From Mermis nigrescens (Eukaryota; Nematoda; Enoplea; Mermithida; Mermithidae), in NCBI GenBank assembly GCA_036768485.1, contig JAVLUZ010000273.1:1541799-1605798 (forward strand): a DNA stretch of 64,000 nucleotides. Direction: 5' to 3'. The position numbers and the translations under genes are program-made. Each line of letters opens with the position of its first letter. Position 1 is the first letter of the stretch. Shown in pieces: positions 25,501-34,002 of the stretch. Under the pieces are notes generated by a model, which saw only the letters and a program-made list of their open reading frames with translations, was not told the origin of the DNA and did no database searches.

Positions 25501-26921
25501 TCTATTTGCTTCATTTTCCCCAAAAAAAGTTTCCCATTTTCCCATTCTGTGGGTTCCAGACCCCAAACCCTCCCCTCCCCACGTGCTTGTCTGGTCGTGA
25601 CGCCTCATAAATCGATGTATTAACGGATTGGCTTTAATTAGTTTAAAGGTTAATCAAAATTATGCCACATTTACCTAATTTTTATGACGACGAAGGTCAA
25701 AGTATCATTCTCTGTCTTATATTTTCAGGTGATTACGATAGCAGTATACGGCTTTTTCCTATTCTGCGTCGTTGCTAGGCAATTTGTAAGAACGAAGGTT
25801 GCGAGTGTAACGGAAGTAGATATGATTTTTCCCTTTTTTTCGCTTTTGCAAGTCTTTTTCTACATGGGTTGGCTAAAGGTTGCCGAAGTCCTCATGAATC
25901 CCTTCGGCGAGGATGATGAAGATTTCGAGTAATTCATTAGGTTCATTTATATTCACATATTCAGATGAGAGTGGATAATTACTGTGATAAGAAAAATTCA
26001 TTATGACTCCCAAATATACCTGCTTGCACAACATGGAAATTCTATGGGGGAGGTGAAAGCGAAATATGTTCATAAAATTGCCTTTTTTGGCGCAAAAACG
26101 ATAGATACGCTAAAAAAACATGTTTCCGGCGTTTCTGACGGTGCTCTTTCATCATAGACGATAAAAACATGAAGAATTTTCAATGAAAATTGAATAAAAT
26201 TCAACCAAATGTAGTCAATAATGGCTGCTTGTTTGGCGCGAAGCGCTGAAAAAACTGGCACTTTTGAACATAAAGATAAGTAGAAACGTTTAAATCGGGA
26301 TATTTTTACGATTTATCTGGAAAATTGTGAATTTGGGGAAGGTAAGTGAAAATATTTTTTGCGGGGGGAGGAGTTGATAAATTTTTTGTGGCGTGGGGTT
26401 GAAAACCTCCAAACCTTCCTCCCAAGATCATGTATGCTATGCTTCTAAATCAATTATGTATATACTAAGCATTTCCGCTTTAAGAATTTGCTTCAACCTA
26501 TGATAAAAAATTTTCATTCGATGCAATTAGAAGTTGCTTTAAACTTTATAAACTTGGATTGAGTTGCTTATATGTATGTAACATCTCAATCAGCCATGCA
26601 AAAACGTGCGTTTGTAGAAAGTCAGCCTGAATTTTAATGTCTAACCACGAAATGAACTCAAGAAGCGACTTATAACGGCGTGAAAGTTTATGAAGAGAGG
26701 TATTGTCTACATTTATCATTCAATTTATTTCCGTTCAGACTAAACTACCTGATAGAGCGACATTTGAGAGTTTCGTTTACGATTGTGGACGATCTGTGCA
26801 ACAAATTGCCTCCGCTCGTAAGAGATGCACATTGGCAGGATTCGACATTTATTTTGCCCGACACAAAAGCTTCATTGGGGCTCAAATGCAACCCTCTAGT
26901 GGGATCAGCAACAAATTACAA
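16213..26921 (+). CDS. Bestrophin-family chloride channel (six exons, spliced)
   Basis: Calcium-activated anion channel of the plasma membrane or ER, forming pentamers. Exons: 16213-16526, 19561-19727, 21935-22098, 22832-22909, 25729-25928, 26739-26921. All junctions are GT-AG with matching phases and give about 368 residues without a stop, which equals the conserved bestrophin core. Visible signatures: RWKGSVYK after the N-terminus; IPLTFVLGFFVTLVVDRWW with neck residues I76, F80 and F84 at the same numbers as in human BEST1; AIPWPDR; RRTIVRH and VKKRFPS; DWITIPLVYTQ; FFYMGWLKVAEVLMNPFGEDDEDFE, carrying the acidic calcium clasp; then LNYLIERHLRVSFTIVDDL. The C-terminal tail after exon 6 is not certain. 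Introns 1, 2, 3, 4 and 5 are loaded with repeats, but no insertion interrupts an exon. Which bestrophin paralogue it is cannot be told. Confidence 0.92.
16527..17989. other. Bestrophin intron 1, left part
   Basis: No recognised repeat or exon. Small ATG frames at 17054-17340 lack family similarity and splice context. Confidence 0.4.
17990..18558 (+). repeat. CCCACC minisatellite, forward array
   Basis: About 30 units of 16-21 bp built on CCAACAGCCCCACC(GTC), with variants ACCAATC and ACCAATAAT. It reads open in several frames on both strands (PTAPP-like or GLLGRWGC-like), as expected for a repeat without stop codons, so it is not a protein gene. Confidence 0.9.
18695..18850 (+). repeat. Orphan repeat family F, partial
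   Basis: CATGGCACGATCGGTCTGG, then GCCAAAAATGACCTCAAAAC and GTAAAAACTACG. Related to 23870-24012, 25310-25605, 43070-43345 and 53917-54159. Confidence 0.6.
19046..19318 (-). repeat. CCCACC minisatellite, inverted array
   Basis: The same unit as 17990-18558 on the opposite strand (GACGGTGGGGCTGTTGG), about 15 units, beginning about 490 bp after the first array ends. Transcribed together in the bestrophin pre-mRNA, the two arrays are complementary. Confidence 0.9.
19561..19727 (+). CDS. Bestrophin exon 2
   Basis: Acceptor CTTTTCAG|AGCAGC and donor ATGCTG|GTAAGT. Encodes AAIKISCLIPGSDERSRM, RRTIVRH and SSTVKKRFPSDQHLLNAG. This aligns with the family segment around GSDE..R..RRT and V.KRFPT..HL..AG. 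Confidence 0.9.
19836..20075 (+). repeat. Orphan repeat family G
   Basis: Starts GGGCAGCAAG..AATTCTGGGGGTGCAAG. It contains TTTTTCGACGTTTCTCATCA and CACTATCCATTAGCATCAAA, and ends CCCCACGCCCAGGTGTGGG. Copies at 36490-36775 (same strand) and 35040-35265 (inverted), with a partial at about 22540-22760. Confidence 0.7.
20222..20605 (+). repeat. Orphan repeat family I
   Basis: ATAGTAAGAAGTCATTAATA, a run of AAATAAATAAA, then ATAGAAGTGCAGCATG, AAAAAATTATATTATG and GTTTTATGAGGC. Copies at 31535-31795 and 32645-33045, with a piece at 27680. The 68-codon frame at 20399-20605 is not conserved in the others. Confidence 0.65.
20606..20937. other. Intronic spacer
   Basis: No gene or family recognised. 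One TATAGTCTATTCCATGAAAC string resembles the ends of repeat family J. Confidence 0.3.
20938..21312 (+). repeat. Orphan repeat family H
   Basis: CATGAAAATTCTGGGGGATC to CAACCCTCCTCAAG, with the family's internal TTGACGTTTC and AGAACATAAAAACAT. Same layout as 61870-62247. Confidence 0.65.
21313..21934. other. Intron 2, right part
   Basis: Very AT-rich around 21470-21660. No element recognised. Confidence 0.4.
21935..22098 (+). CDS. Bestrophin exon 3
   Basis: Acceptor AATTTTATAG|GTTTAA and donor CACAAG|GTATCT. Encodes GLITDDELDQFRDA and FWMPVLWSINLLSKARDENR, which matches the family W.P..W..NL..KA...GRI region that ends the second membrane segment block. Confidence 0.88.
22108..22497 (-). repeat. 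Orphan repeat family H
   Basis: CATACATGATCTTAGGGGAAG to GAAATTCCCATGCTATG, with GGCGCTTCGCGCC at 22285-22297. It starts only about 10 bp after exon 3. Confidence 0.7.
22540..22760 (+). repeat. Family G-related fragment
   Basis: CCATTTTTCCTTTTCTCATC, CTATCCGTTGGCATCAAAAA and the CCAAACCCCCAAAC tail resemble family G. Diverged. Confidence 0.45.
22832..22909 (+). CDS. Bestrophin exon 4
   Basis: Acceptor CTCCTTCTTAG and donor ACCCAG|GTAGG. Exactly 26 codons, ELLKIRNSLGSLSCNDWITI then PLVYTQ. The DWI.IPLVYTQ motif is highly characteristic of bestrophins. Confidence 0.92.
22910..24309. other. Intron 4, left part
   Basis: Mostly unassigned AT-rich DNA. At 23870-24012 a fragment of family F (GTTTCTGGTTGATTTCAAGC to CCCCTCGTGCATGCCTGATT). 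Confidence 0.4.
24310..24667. mobile_element. hAT-like MITE, 358 bp, exact 8-bp target duplication
   Basis: Flanked by GTGGGACC at 24302-24309 and 24668-24675. Ends are CTGTGTTTCTTTTTTGTAC and TACAAAAAAAACACTG (consensus CAGTGTTTTTTTGTAC). It contains GGCGCGAAGCGCC at 24462 and 24524, and CTTTGTACATGTACAAAG. The minus-strand ORF over it (24216-24719) is a by-product. Confidence 0.88.
24676..25309. other. Intronic spacer
   Basis: No gene or repeat recognised. Confidence 0.3.
25310..25605 (+). repeat. Orphan repeat family F
   Basis: GCATGGCCGATCTGGG, GGGGTCAAGAATTG, TAAAATGACTCAAAAACCGG and CCCAAACCCTCCCC, ending GTGCTTGTCTGGTCGTG. Best-preserved together with 53917-54159. Confidence 0.65.
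25729..25928 (+). CDS. Bestrophin exon 5
   Basis: Acceptor TATATTTTCAG and donor TTCGA|GTAATT. Encodes VITIAVYGFFLFCVVARQF, then VDMIFPFFSLLQVFFYMGWL and KVAEVLMNPFGEDDEDFE. The acidic string matches the BEST1 calcium-clasp residues, with D301 and D304 equivalents present. Confidence 0.93.
26029..26450 (+). repeat. Orphan repeat family H
   Basis: ACATGGAAATTCTATGGGGG to CCCAAGATCATGTATGCTATG, with GGCGCGAAGCGCT at 26235. About 420 bp, among the fullest copies. Confidence 0.7.
26739..26921 (+). CDS. Bestrophin exon 6
   Basis: Acceptor TTTCCGTTCAG and donor TACAA|GTATAT. Encodes LNYLIERHLRVSFTIVDDLC, then PPLVRDAHWQD and NPLVGSATNYK. This corresponds to the family's post-clasp helix and the GST.N motif that closes the conserved core. 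Confidence 0.88.
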
Positions 26922-26929
26922 GTATATAC

Positions 26930-27450
26930 ATAGCATACATGTGCATAGGGTCAAGTGGGGGTCAAGTGACTTGAGTCTGGGGAGTCGACCAACCACGGAC
27001 TACGCAAAGCAAAATAAGGCCAACCACGCAAAAATTTGGGAAGAACCACGTAAAAATTCGAAAATAAAGACAAAAATTTTCAAAATTTGTAAAATGATCA
27101 ATGGTCCAATGCTAAGTTTACGTGGGTGGTAGTTAACCACGATGTTTCCCTGTTGGCTACTCCATTTTCTTTAGTTTTACATGTCCAACCGCGCAACTGA
27201 CCCTATGATTTTTTTTAATCAGCAACATTTTTAACATATTTTTTTATCATATTGGTGTGATTCATGAGACTGTGGTACATGTATATTATTTTGGGTAAAA
27301 TATATGAAAGTGATATTTGTGTGTATAACCATAGTCTATAGACAAAATAGGTCAATACTGTGCTCAAAAATTGTTCCTGAAAAATGGCACTGCTGTTCTG
27401 GGCATTCTGAGCAACCACGCAAGCCTGTGAAGGTCACTTGAATCTGGGAA
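26930..27450. repeat. Unassigned repeat-like block with AACCACG words
   Basis: The words CAACCACG(C/G) recur at 26990-27140 and again near 27410. The ends are inversely related (GTCAAGTGACTTGAGTCTGGG, 21 bases, near 26957; GGTCACTTGAATCTGGG near 27432). This suggests a foldback element of about 500 bp, seen only once here. Confidence 0.4.
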
Positions 27451-27500
27451 AAATAATAGGTGTCTCCGTAGGTGTCTCTATGATTTTTTTTGAATTTCAG

Positions 27501-27638
27501 GTAGTGTGGCCGAAAATGTCAGACAAAACATGGTCAAAAACAAGAAAGGTCAAAACAAAAAACAGTCCAAAAACAAAAAAGTCAGAAGAAGAAAGTTACT
27601 GTTTCATCACAAAAGAAATTGTTGAGCTATCTGTCTAA
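27501..27638 (+). CDS. Possible last exon of the bestrophin gene (weak)
   Basis: Follows a T-rich tract and GAATTTCAG and encodes a short Lys-rich tail (SKTRKVKTKNS...). With the exon 6 phase, the first acceptor would give an immediate stop, whereas the AG three bases later (GGTAG) stays open to a stop near 27626. There is no similarity to check it against. Equally it may be intron or repeat. Confidence 0.2.
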   Translation, partial: VVWPKMSDKTWSKTRKVKTKNSPKTKKSEEESYCFITKEIVELSV

Positions 27639-27745
27639 TCAAATCGCAAAATCGCGTTTCTTGATGCGCCATTTCCTCCAAAAGTAAGAAGTCATCAATA
27701 AGAGAAAGAAGCAAGAAAAAAGAAAGAAAATATAGGGGATAAATA

Positions 27746-30150
27746 AATCTTAGGTAGCGCGTTAGCGCGTACCTATAATATACTTGGGTACCCCTAACAC
27801 CTGTGCACCCGCCTACAGCTATAACGGGACACTTCTAGAAGGTGCGGTTTTTTTTAAGAAAGATAATAAAAAAATTCGCTGCCCGTGTTTTTTGTTTTTC
27901 TTGAAACTCAAAACTGACTGTGTAAAGAAGGTGTAAGTTTTTGTATAACGTTATAACATAGGACAAATTTTGGGACCTTTTTGTCACGGCATGTGGACAA
28001 CTGAGTATTGATGACTCGAACAATTGAACAGCAAAGGATCATAGAGGGATGAATTCTACAGAACAGAATTTTTTGTTTTTGAAATTCGCATTAGTTCTCG
28101 AATGGCAGTGTAAAGAGTGCGAAAATCTGGGGGTGAAAAAGCACTTTTTGGTCGAGTTTTCAACCTGCTTATGTCTGATACTAACTCCGGTTATGAGTTT
28201 TTTAAAATGTTTTCTGACAGAAATGTAGAGCGGATCAAGGGCTACATTCTGCATATAAGCAAAGTCTTCTACGCTCTATGGTGAGTTAGATCCTGGGGTT
28301 TAAAGTTTACACTCTAGTGGATGGTGTAAAAAACAGATTTTAAGTAAGATTTCTCTGCCAAATTTTTCCGCTTATGAGTCAGTGTGAATTGAAGACAGCA
28401 TTAATAAAGTGCCTCTCAGGGGCTACACATCGCAGCAAACCGCATTTAAAAAAACGCAATATTGAGTTATTTATGGGGGTGTAAAGTTCGAAATCAGAGG
28501 TAAAAAATGGGCGAAAAAACACGTTTTTTCCGAAGTTTGATTAATAAATCATACCAAATAATTTTTGCAACAGAATTTTGGCACACAGGAATGTACTACG
28601 ATTTAAAAGCTACAAATTGTACCAAACCGAATTTCTTTAAACTCAATGGGGAGTTCGGTACGGAATTTTAAAGTTTACAGTGTTCTAAATGATGGAAAAT
28701 ACGTTTTTGTTGCGTTTTTTGTTCGCCACTTTCTCCGTCCAGAAGTCGGGATAAGTCCAATAGAATAAAAATAAAGTGCTTTATATCGGGTGCATGTCAA
28801 AGCAAATTGTCTATACATTAATATTTAGCGAGTGTAAAGTCAAAAATTTGGTGTTTAAAATGCGTTTCTGTCTTGTTTTTTCTGCCTGCTTCTCCGGTTA
28901 CGAGTCAGGGACACGTTTATCAAGTCTAGAAATGGACCAGGAACCAAATTTGATATGCCAGTCTGGCGCATATGTTTACACTCTACAGTGTTGTAAAGTG
29001 GTTTACACCTATTGTTAGTTTGCCCATAGAACATTATGGAGACTTAATTTTTTCATAAATATTAATCGTAATATCGGAACAATATCAAAATTACGAATCT
29101 GACCAAAATCTTCTTTACACTAGGTGTTTACATGAAGTTTACACTACATATGTATTTATCTTCGTTTTTGAGCATTCCAGAAACCTAATTTTTTCCTGGA
29201 GTCTAGAAATTTTCAAAGAATCAAATGTGAGACGTCACGTAGGCGCGTTTGTTTACATCCAACAGTGATGTAAAGTAGTTTACACTCATTGTTTATTTGT
29301 CCTCAGACCATTGTAGACATGCAATTTTTTCATAAATGTTGGTAATAATATCCGAGTAATATCAGATTTACAAATCGAAATAAAATCCTCTTTACACTAG
29401 GCGGTTGTGTAAAGTTTACACTGCATGTTAGCCTTTGTTCTAGAGCATTGCAAAAACCGAAATTTTTCCTGAGATCTAAAAATTTACAGGGAATGAAATA
29501 TAGGACGTCAGCTGGGCGCGTTTGTTTACACTCAACAGTGATGTAAAGTGGTTTACATCTGTGTCTATTTGTCCTTAAACCGTTATGGAGATGTAATTTT
29601 TTCATGAATGTTGATCGTAATATCCGAGTAATATCGAATTTACAAATCCGACTAAAATCTTCTTTACACTCGTTGCTAGTTTAAAGTTTACACTATATAA
29701 TAAGCTCCATTCTAGAGCCTCACGGTAACTTATTTTTTCCCTAAAGTCGTAAAATATATATGGAAACAGATGTGATACGTCTGCTAGGGGCGCATGAAGA
29801 GTAGTGTAAATTGATTAACACCTAATGTTAATTTGTTCTTAGAACATTATAGAGGTTTCGTTTCTTAATAAATGCTGATCGTTATATCAGAGCAATATCG
29901 AAATTATTAATTCCACTAAAATTCTTTACACTCTTGTGTAAAGTTTAAAATGTAAATTAAGTTTAGCTCTAGAAAGTTTTGGAAGCATTTTTCTTTACAG
30001 GATGTTCTACGTAACATAAGAATTACTAATCAGAATGTTTGTTTCTTCTACAACTAGTAGTTTTGTAAAGTTTAAACCATTCAATTATTAGAAGAACCGC
30101 ACAGTAAATGAAATCTAGTATTGTATTTCCAAATCTTGCTAATTAAAAGT
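27746..30150 (-). repeat. Rep1 copy 3, inverted, with its tandem left part
   Basis: Opens with AATCTTAGGTAGCGCGTTAG, the reverse complement of the hairpin end, and runs through the same sequence as 14416-15861 to about 29180. The tandem GTGTAAA/TTTACAC units follow to about 29950, fading into AT-rich DNA. Strongly similar to copies 1 and 2 but with more differences than those two have from each other. A fragment of family I lies just before it (27680-27745). Confidence 0.88.
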
Positions 30151-30156
30151 AGGGTA

Positions 30157-30760
30157 CTAGCAAAGAAAAATGCTCCGATGGAACAAAAAAGGGGAATATA
30201 CTTGGGATTGAGAATTATCGAGGATGTAAAAGGAGGGGACTAGGAAAAATCTCCCTATGTTATATGCCAAAAATCGCAAAATATGTTAAAAACCAGACTT
30301 TCTCTAAACAATGCAAAAAATCGAAGTATATTCTGCGGCCTCCCAATAGAAATAAACTATTTACTAAAAAATTGATTGAAAAAAGCAGCGAATTAGCAAT
30401 GCAGTAGCTAAGCGAATTGAATGAAATAGTACATATCGATGCATTCAAGACAATCGATGATATTGTTGGTTCAAAGCAGTAAGGAAACACGGAAGCTGAC
30501 GTGCAACAGACCTTATGTAGATACTCTTTTACACATGTCTACAACAATTGTTTACTAAACTTTTACATTTTTCAAAGGCCGCAGAATATACTTAGATTTT
30601 TTGCATTGTTTAGAGAAAGTCTGGTTTTTAACATATTTTGCGATTTTTGGCATATAACATAGGGAGATTTTTCCTAGTCCCCTCCTTTTACATCCTCGAT
30701 AATTCTCAATCCCAAGTATATTCCCCTTTTTTGTTCCATCGGAGCATTTTTCTTTGCTAG
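30157..30760. mobile_element. Tc1/mariner-like foldback MITE, 604 bp
   Basis: CTAGCAAAGAAAAATGCTCC ends flanked by TA. The two arms of about 195 bp are nearly perfect complements (30157-30350 and 30570-30760), separated by a loop of about 220 bp. Its right arm matches 7433-7612 and 12564-12754. Confidence 0.88.
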
Positions 30761-30915
30761 TAAATAAATACACAGGTGGGCAATGCCGCGCCACCGGGTG
30801 GCGTCAGAAGGCACTTCGGTACCTTCAGAATTCCAGTTGGGTGGCGCCAGAAAAAACAGTTTTTGATCGGGGGGGGTAGAATTTTTTAACCCAAAAATAA
30901 AAAGTGAGAAAATGA
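30761..30915. other. Short spacer with a GGTGGCG inverted pair
   Basis: GCGCCACCGGGTGGCG is self-complementary at about 30789-30804. Otherwise unassigned. Confidence 0.4.
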
Positions 30916-31475
30916 TACAACCAACCAACTAGCCAACCAACCAAGCCAACCAACCAACCAACTAACCGGCCAACCAACCAGCCAACAGGCCAACCAAACA
31001 ACCAACCAACCGGCCAAACAACCAAGCAATTAGCCAACCAACTAGCCAACCAACCAACCAACTAACCGGCCAACTAACCAGCCAGCGAACCAAACGATCA
31101 ACCAACCACCTCCCCAACCAAACAACTAACCAACTGGCCAAGCAAACAACCAACCAACCAACCAACTAGTCAACCGCTCAACTAACCAACTAGCCAACCA
31201 ACCAACCAACTAAGCGGCCAACCAATCAACCAACTAGCCAACCGCTCAACCAACCAACTAGCCAACCAACCGCCCAAACAACCAACCAACTAGCCAACCA
31301 ACCAACTAACCGGCCAAGCAACCAACCAACTAGCCAACCAAACAACCAACCAACCGGCCAAACAACCAAGCAACTAGCTAACCAACCAACCAACTAACTC
31401 GCCAACCAACCAACCAATTAGCCAACCAAACAACCAACTAGCCAACCAAACAAGCGACTAGCCAACCAACCAACC
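30916..31475 (-). repeat. CCAA-type minisatellite
   Basis: About 560 bp of (CCAA)n broken by ACTAG, CCGGCC and GCTCA variants. It is the reverse-complement class of the large GGTT array at 56701-59300. The WLVGW-type frames on the minus strand are by-products. Confidence 0.9.
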
Positions 31476-31534
31476 AACCTCAACAAAAGGGACCCCGGTA
31501 CCTTCAGAGCCAAAATCCATTGCCCAGGTACGAA

Positions 31535-31795
31535 TAAATAGATAAATAAAAAAGAAAATACTAAATGAAAAAGAAAGGAAAGACAGAGATAGAAGTTCAG
31601 CATGCTATTAGTAAGAAATAAACGAAAAAAGACGCGTGAAATTGCACAAGTGTATCTAAAAAATTATATCATGAGAGATTACATGTTTTGTGAGGCGCAA
31701 AAGTCTAAATGTAGCAAAAAAATTAGGCATGATTTTATACAGAAAAATTACAAAAAACCGTGAAAAATATATAAAGAGACGAGGTCATTAGAGAG
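31535..31795 (+). repeat. Orphan repeat family I
   Basis: AAATAGATAAATAAAAAAG, ATAGAAGTTCAGCATGCTAT, GACGCGTGAAATTGCACAAG and TTACATGTTTTGTGAGGCGC, collinear with 32645-33045 and 20222-20605. Confidence 0.65.
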
Positions 31796-31799
31796 GAAC

Positions 31800-32026
31800 T
31801 ATAGTCTGTTTCATTTAACTTCGCAGTTTTCATTTAAATTTTTCCGCAAGGATCAGGGTACAAAAGCGGTTTGAAATTTTTATGCAGTAATGCTGCTTAA
31901 CAATGACATACGTCTCCATTTGACTCGATACACTGTAGCATATCATGTTTATCGCACTAGTTTAAAACACTTTTGTAGTCACTTTAAATTTTTACAAAAC
32001 CTCAAAGCTAAATGAAACAGACTATA
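31800..32026. mobile_element. Family J MITE with ATAGTCTGTTTCA ends
   Basis: Inverted ends TATAGTCTGTTTCATTTAAC and GCTAAATGAAACAGACTATA about 190 bp apart. A relative is at 37162-37330. Superfamily and target duplication not resolved. Confidence 0.6.
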
Positions 32027-32644
32027 TGTAGCTTGCATCATTTTCGAATATTTTTCTAGGCAGCATGGTCGAAGATCCCCCATGCATTTTTTGCTAAATT
32101 TGTGTTTTTACGTTACCCCGGTTTAAGTGGTGATGATGGTGCCTATTACGATTACAGCTCAACAATCATTATATTATTATTATTAATTATTATTAGCAAT
32201 TATTATTACACAAAAATACAGATGTAGCGACATAATGCGATTGCGGCGACGCATTTTTGGCAATGTGGCGTCATGCTACGATAATATAGATCCTCTCTAT
32301 CTATTTCTCATTGTTCTGTTTAAAGCCATGTAGATACGTGTAGCGAGGAACGTATTTAAGGTGGCAGGGGCAAAAATTTTGAAAGATAAGATAATGCATA
32401 AATAGATAGGAAATCGGCATCTCCGTGTCATGAAATCTTCAAAGTTTCGGCGCTTCGCGCCATATATGAAGTACTTATATAATTTTAAATACGTCAAAAA
32501 ATACGGTCTTTACGAGCTATCCTGACGAATTTTTCGAGACATAAACCAATTTATGTTGGGTCCGCTCCTTCTCTTCCCCCTTGCGCGAATCCTGGATATG
32601 AGCCTGTGTGTAGCTGTAGTATATAACGTATATATAACGCATCT
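32027..32644. other. Spacer with ATT microsatellite and a family H-like piece
   Basis: An ATT/TTA run at 32168-32212. At about 32340-32580 a family H-like stretch carries GGCGCTTCGCGCC at 32449-32461. No gene seen. Confidence 0.4.
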
Positions 32645-33045
32645 TACAATCTATAATAGTAAGAAGTCATCAATACGAGGAAGAAGCGAAAAAATAAAAT
32701 GAGCAGAAAAATAAATAAGTAAATAAATAAATAGATGAAATAAAAAAGCAAATAGTAAATAAAAAGAAAAGAGAGAAAAAAGGAACAAAAAGAAAGACAG
32801 ATATAGAAGTGCAGCATGCTATTAGTAAGAAAGAAACAAAAAGGACGCGTGAAACAGCACAAGTGTACCTAAAAAATTATATTATGAGAGATTGCATGTT
32901 TTATGAGGCGCAAAAGTCTAAATGAAACAGAAAAAGTAGGCAGGATTACAAACAGAAAACTTACATGGAAAAAGAAGAAAAAAAGGGACGTAAAAAAATC
33001 ATATAAACAGACGAGGTCATCAGGGAAGAACTAGGTTGCTGCAGT
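32645..33045 (+). repeat. Orphan repeat family I, longest copy
   Basis: AATAGTAAGAAGTCATCAAT, an AAATAAATAAAT tract, GTGCAGCATGCTATTAGTAA, AGGACGCGTGAAACAGCACA and GCATGTTTTATGAGGCGC. The A-rich, non-coding, dispersed pattern would fit a SINE-like retroposon, but I see no tRNA-like head. Confidence 0.6.
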
Positions 33046-33183
33046 TTCATCATAGAGAAACTAAGTTGCTAAAGAACTTTTATACCCCCGTCCATTTGTT
33101 CTTTACTACCTTACCTTCTATAAGTCGACTGAGATTTTTGATGAGTGTTTCGTTTACTTTGTATCTATAGTTTCTTTTTTTAA

Positions 33184-33360
33184 CCTAGTGCATGAATTCG
33201 TTTGGAAAACCATTTTTCTTATTACTGTAACACCCGAATCCTTTATCGCTCGACACCGCATATTTATGAAAGAATTTGCTACCGACTCCGTCGAGCGATG
33301 GAAAAATCGAGCGTTACAGTAATAAGGATATCATTTTTCCGAACGGATCCATGCACTATA
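33184..33360. mobile_element. Foldback element, about 175 bp
   Basis: Nested inverted segments: TAGTGCATG/CATGCACTA, CGTTTGGAAAA/TTTTCCGAACG, CTTATTACTGTAAC/GTTACAGTAATAAG and ATCGCTCGAC/GTCGAGCGAT. Nearly the whole length can pair, with a short loop near 33270. Confidence 0.7.
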
Positions 33361-33604
33361 GTCTAATTCACTAAAGTTGTGCATGAAAATCAATTTTCAG
33401 TATTTATGCGTATAGCTACAAAAGCACTTTATAAGCAACTTACAGTAGTACAATTTTGCACAGTAAAACTTCATATATTTATTAATTGCTATGCGCAATA
33501 TCATGATTGATGCTCCAGTTTAAACAGCTTTTGTAGCCGACTTACGGTGAGTGGAAAGGTGAGTAGAAAATTTGTGATCCATGCGCAAGATTTCGTGAAA
33601 TAGA

Positions 33605-33722
33605 CTTTAGTTTAAAAAAGACTATAGGCACATACTTCTTGGAATTAATTTAAAAAAGACTACAGGCACATACTTCTTGGAGTTAGTTTAAAAAAGACTA
33701 TAGGCACATACTTCTTGGAGTT
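33605..33722. repeat. Three tandem copies of a unit of about 42 bp
   Basis: Unit core TTTAAAAAAGACTATAGGCA then CATACTTCTTGGAGTTA, three times in a row with one or two differences. Confidence 0.9.
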
Positions 33723-33773
33723 TTAATCATGGAAAGTAATGACTGATAAAGAAAACGCATAACTTTATTTTAG

Positions 33774-33983
33774 AGTCAGCTTTTCCTTTTTGATCTGCGC
33801 AATCGTCCAATGTTTGCATGCTTTAAACCATTCTATGAATTTTTTAGAGTTCCTGAAAGATTGCAGTCTATTGTCGAGGAAACAGAAAACGCTGAATCAA
33901 AAAATGCTGTGCTGAAGCTCACGAAGAAACACATTGATTGCTTGATTGATCACACCTATTGCACGTACATTGTACAAACGTAA
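33774..33983 (+). CDS. Possible terminal exon of an unknown gene
   Basis: After the acceptor-like CTTTATTTTAG, 69 codons stay open to a TAA. The translation is protein-like (FDLRNRPMFACFKPFYEFF, then VPERLQSIVEETENAESKNA and HIDCLIDHTYCTYIVQT) with mixed polar and acidic composition unlike the T-rich junk frames around it. It has no ATG at its start, and upstream exons were not found. I recognise no family. It may be a decayed exon. Confidence 0.3.
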   Translation, partial: SQLFLFDLRNRPMFACFKPFYEFFRVPERLQSIVEETENAESKNAVLKLTKKHIDCLIDHTYCTYIVQT

Positions 33984-34002
33984 AATTTTGAGTTAAACCT
34001 TA

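Noticed and set aside
27835..28254. Minus-strand ORFs of 62 and 71 codons
   Set aside because: They are the Rep1 copy 3 versions of the broken frames in copies 1 and 2.
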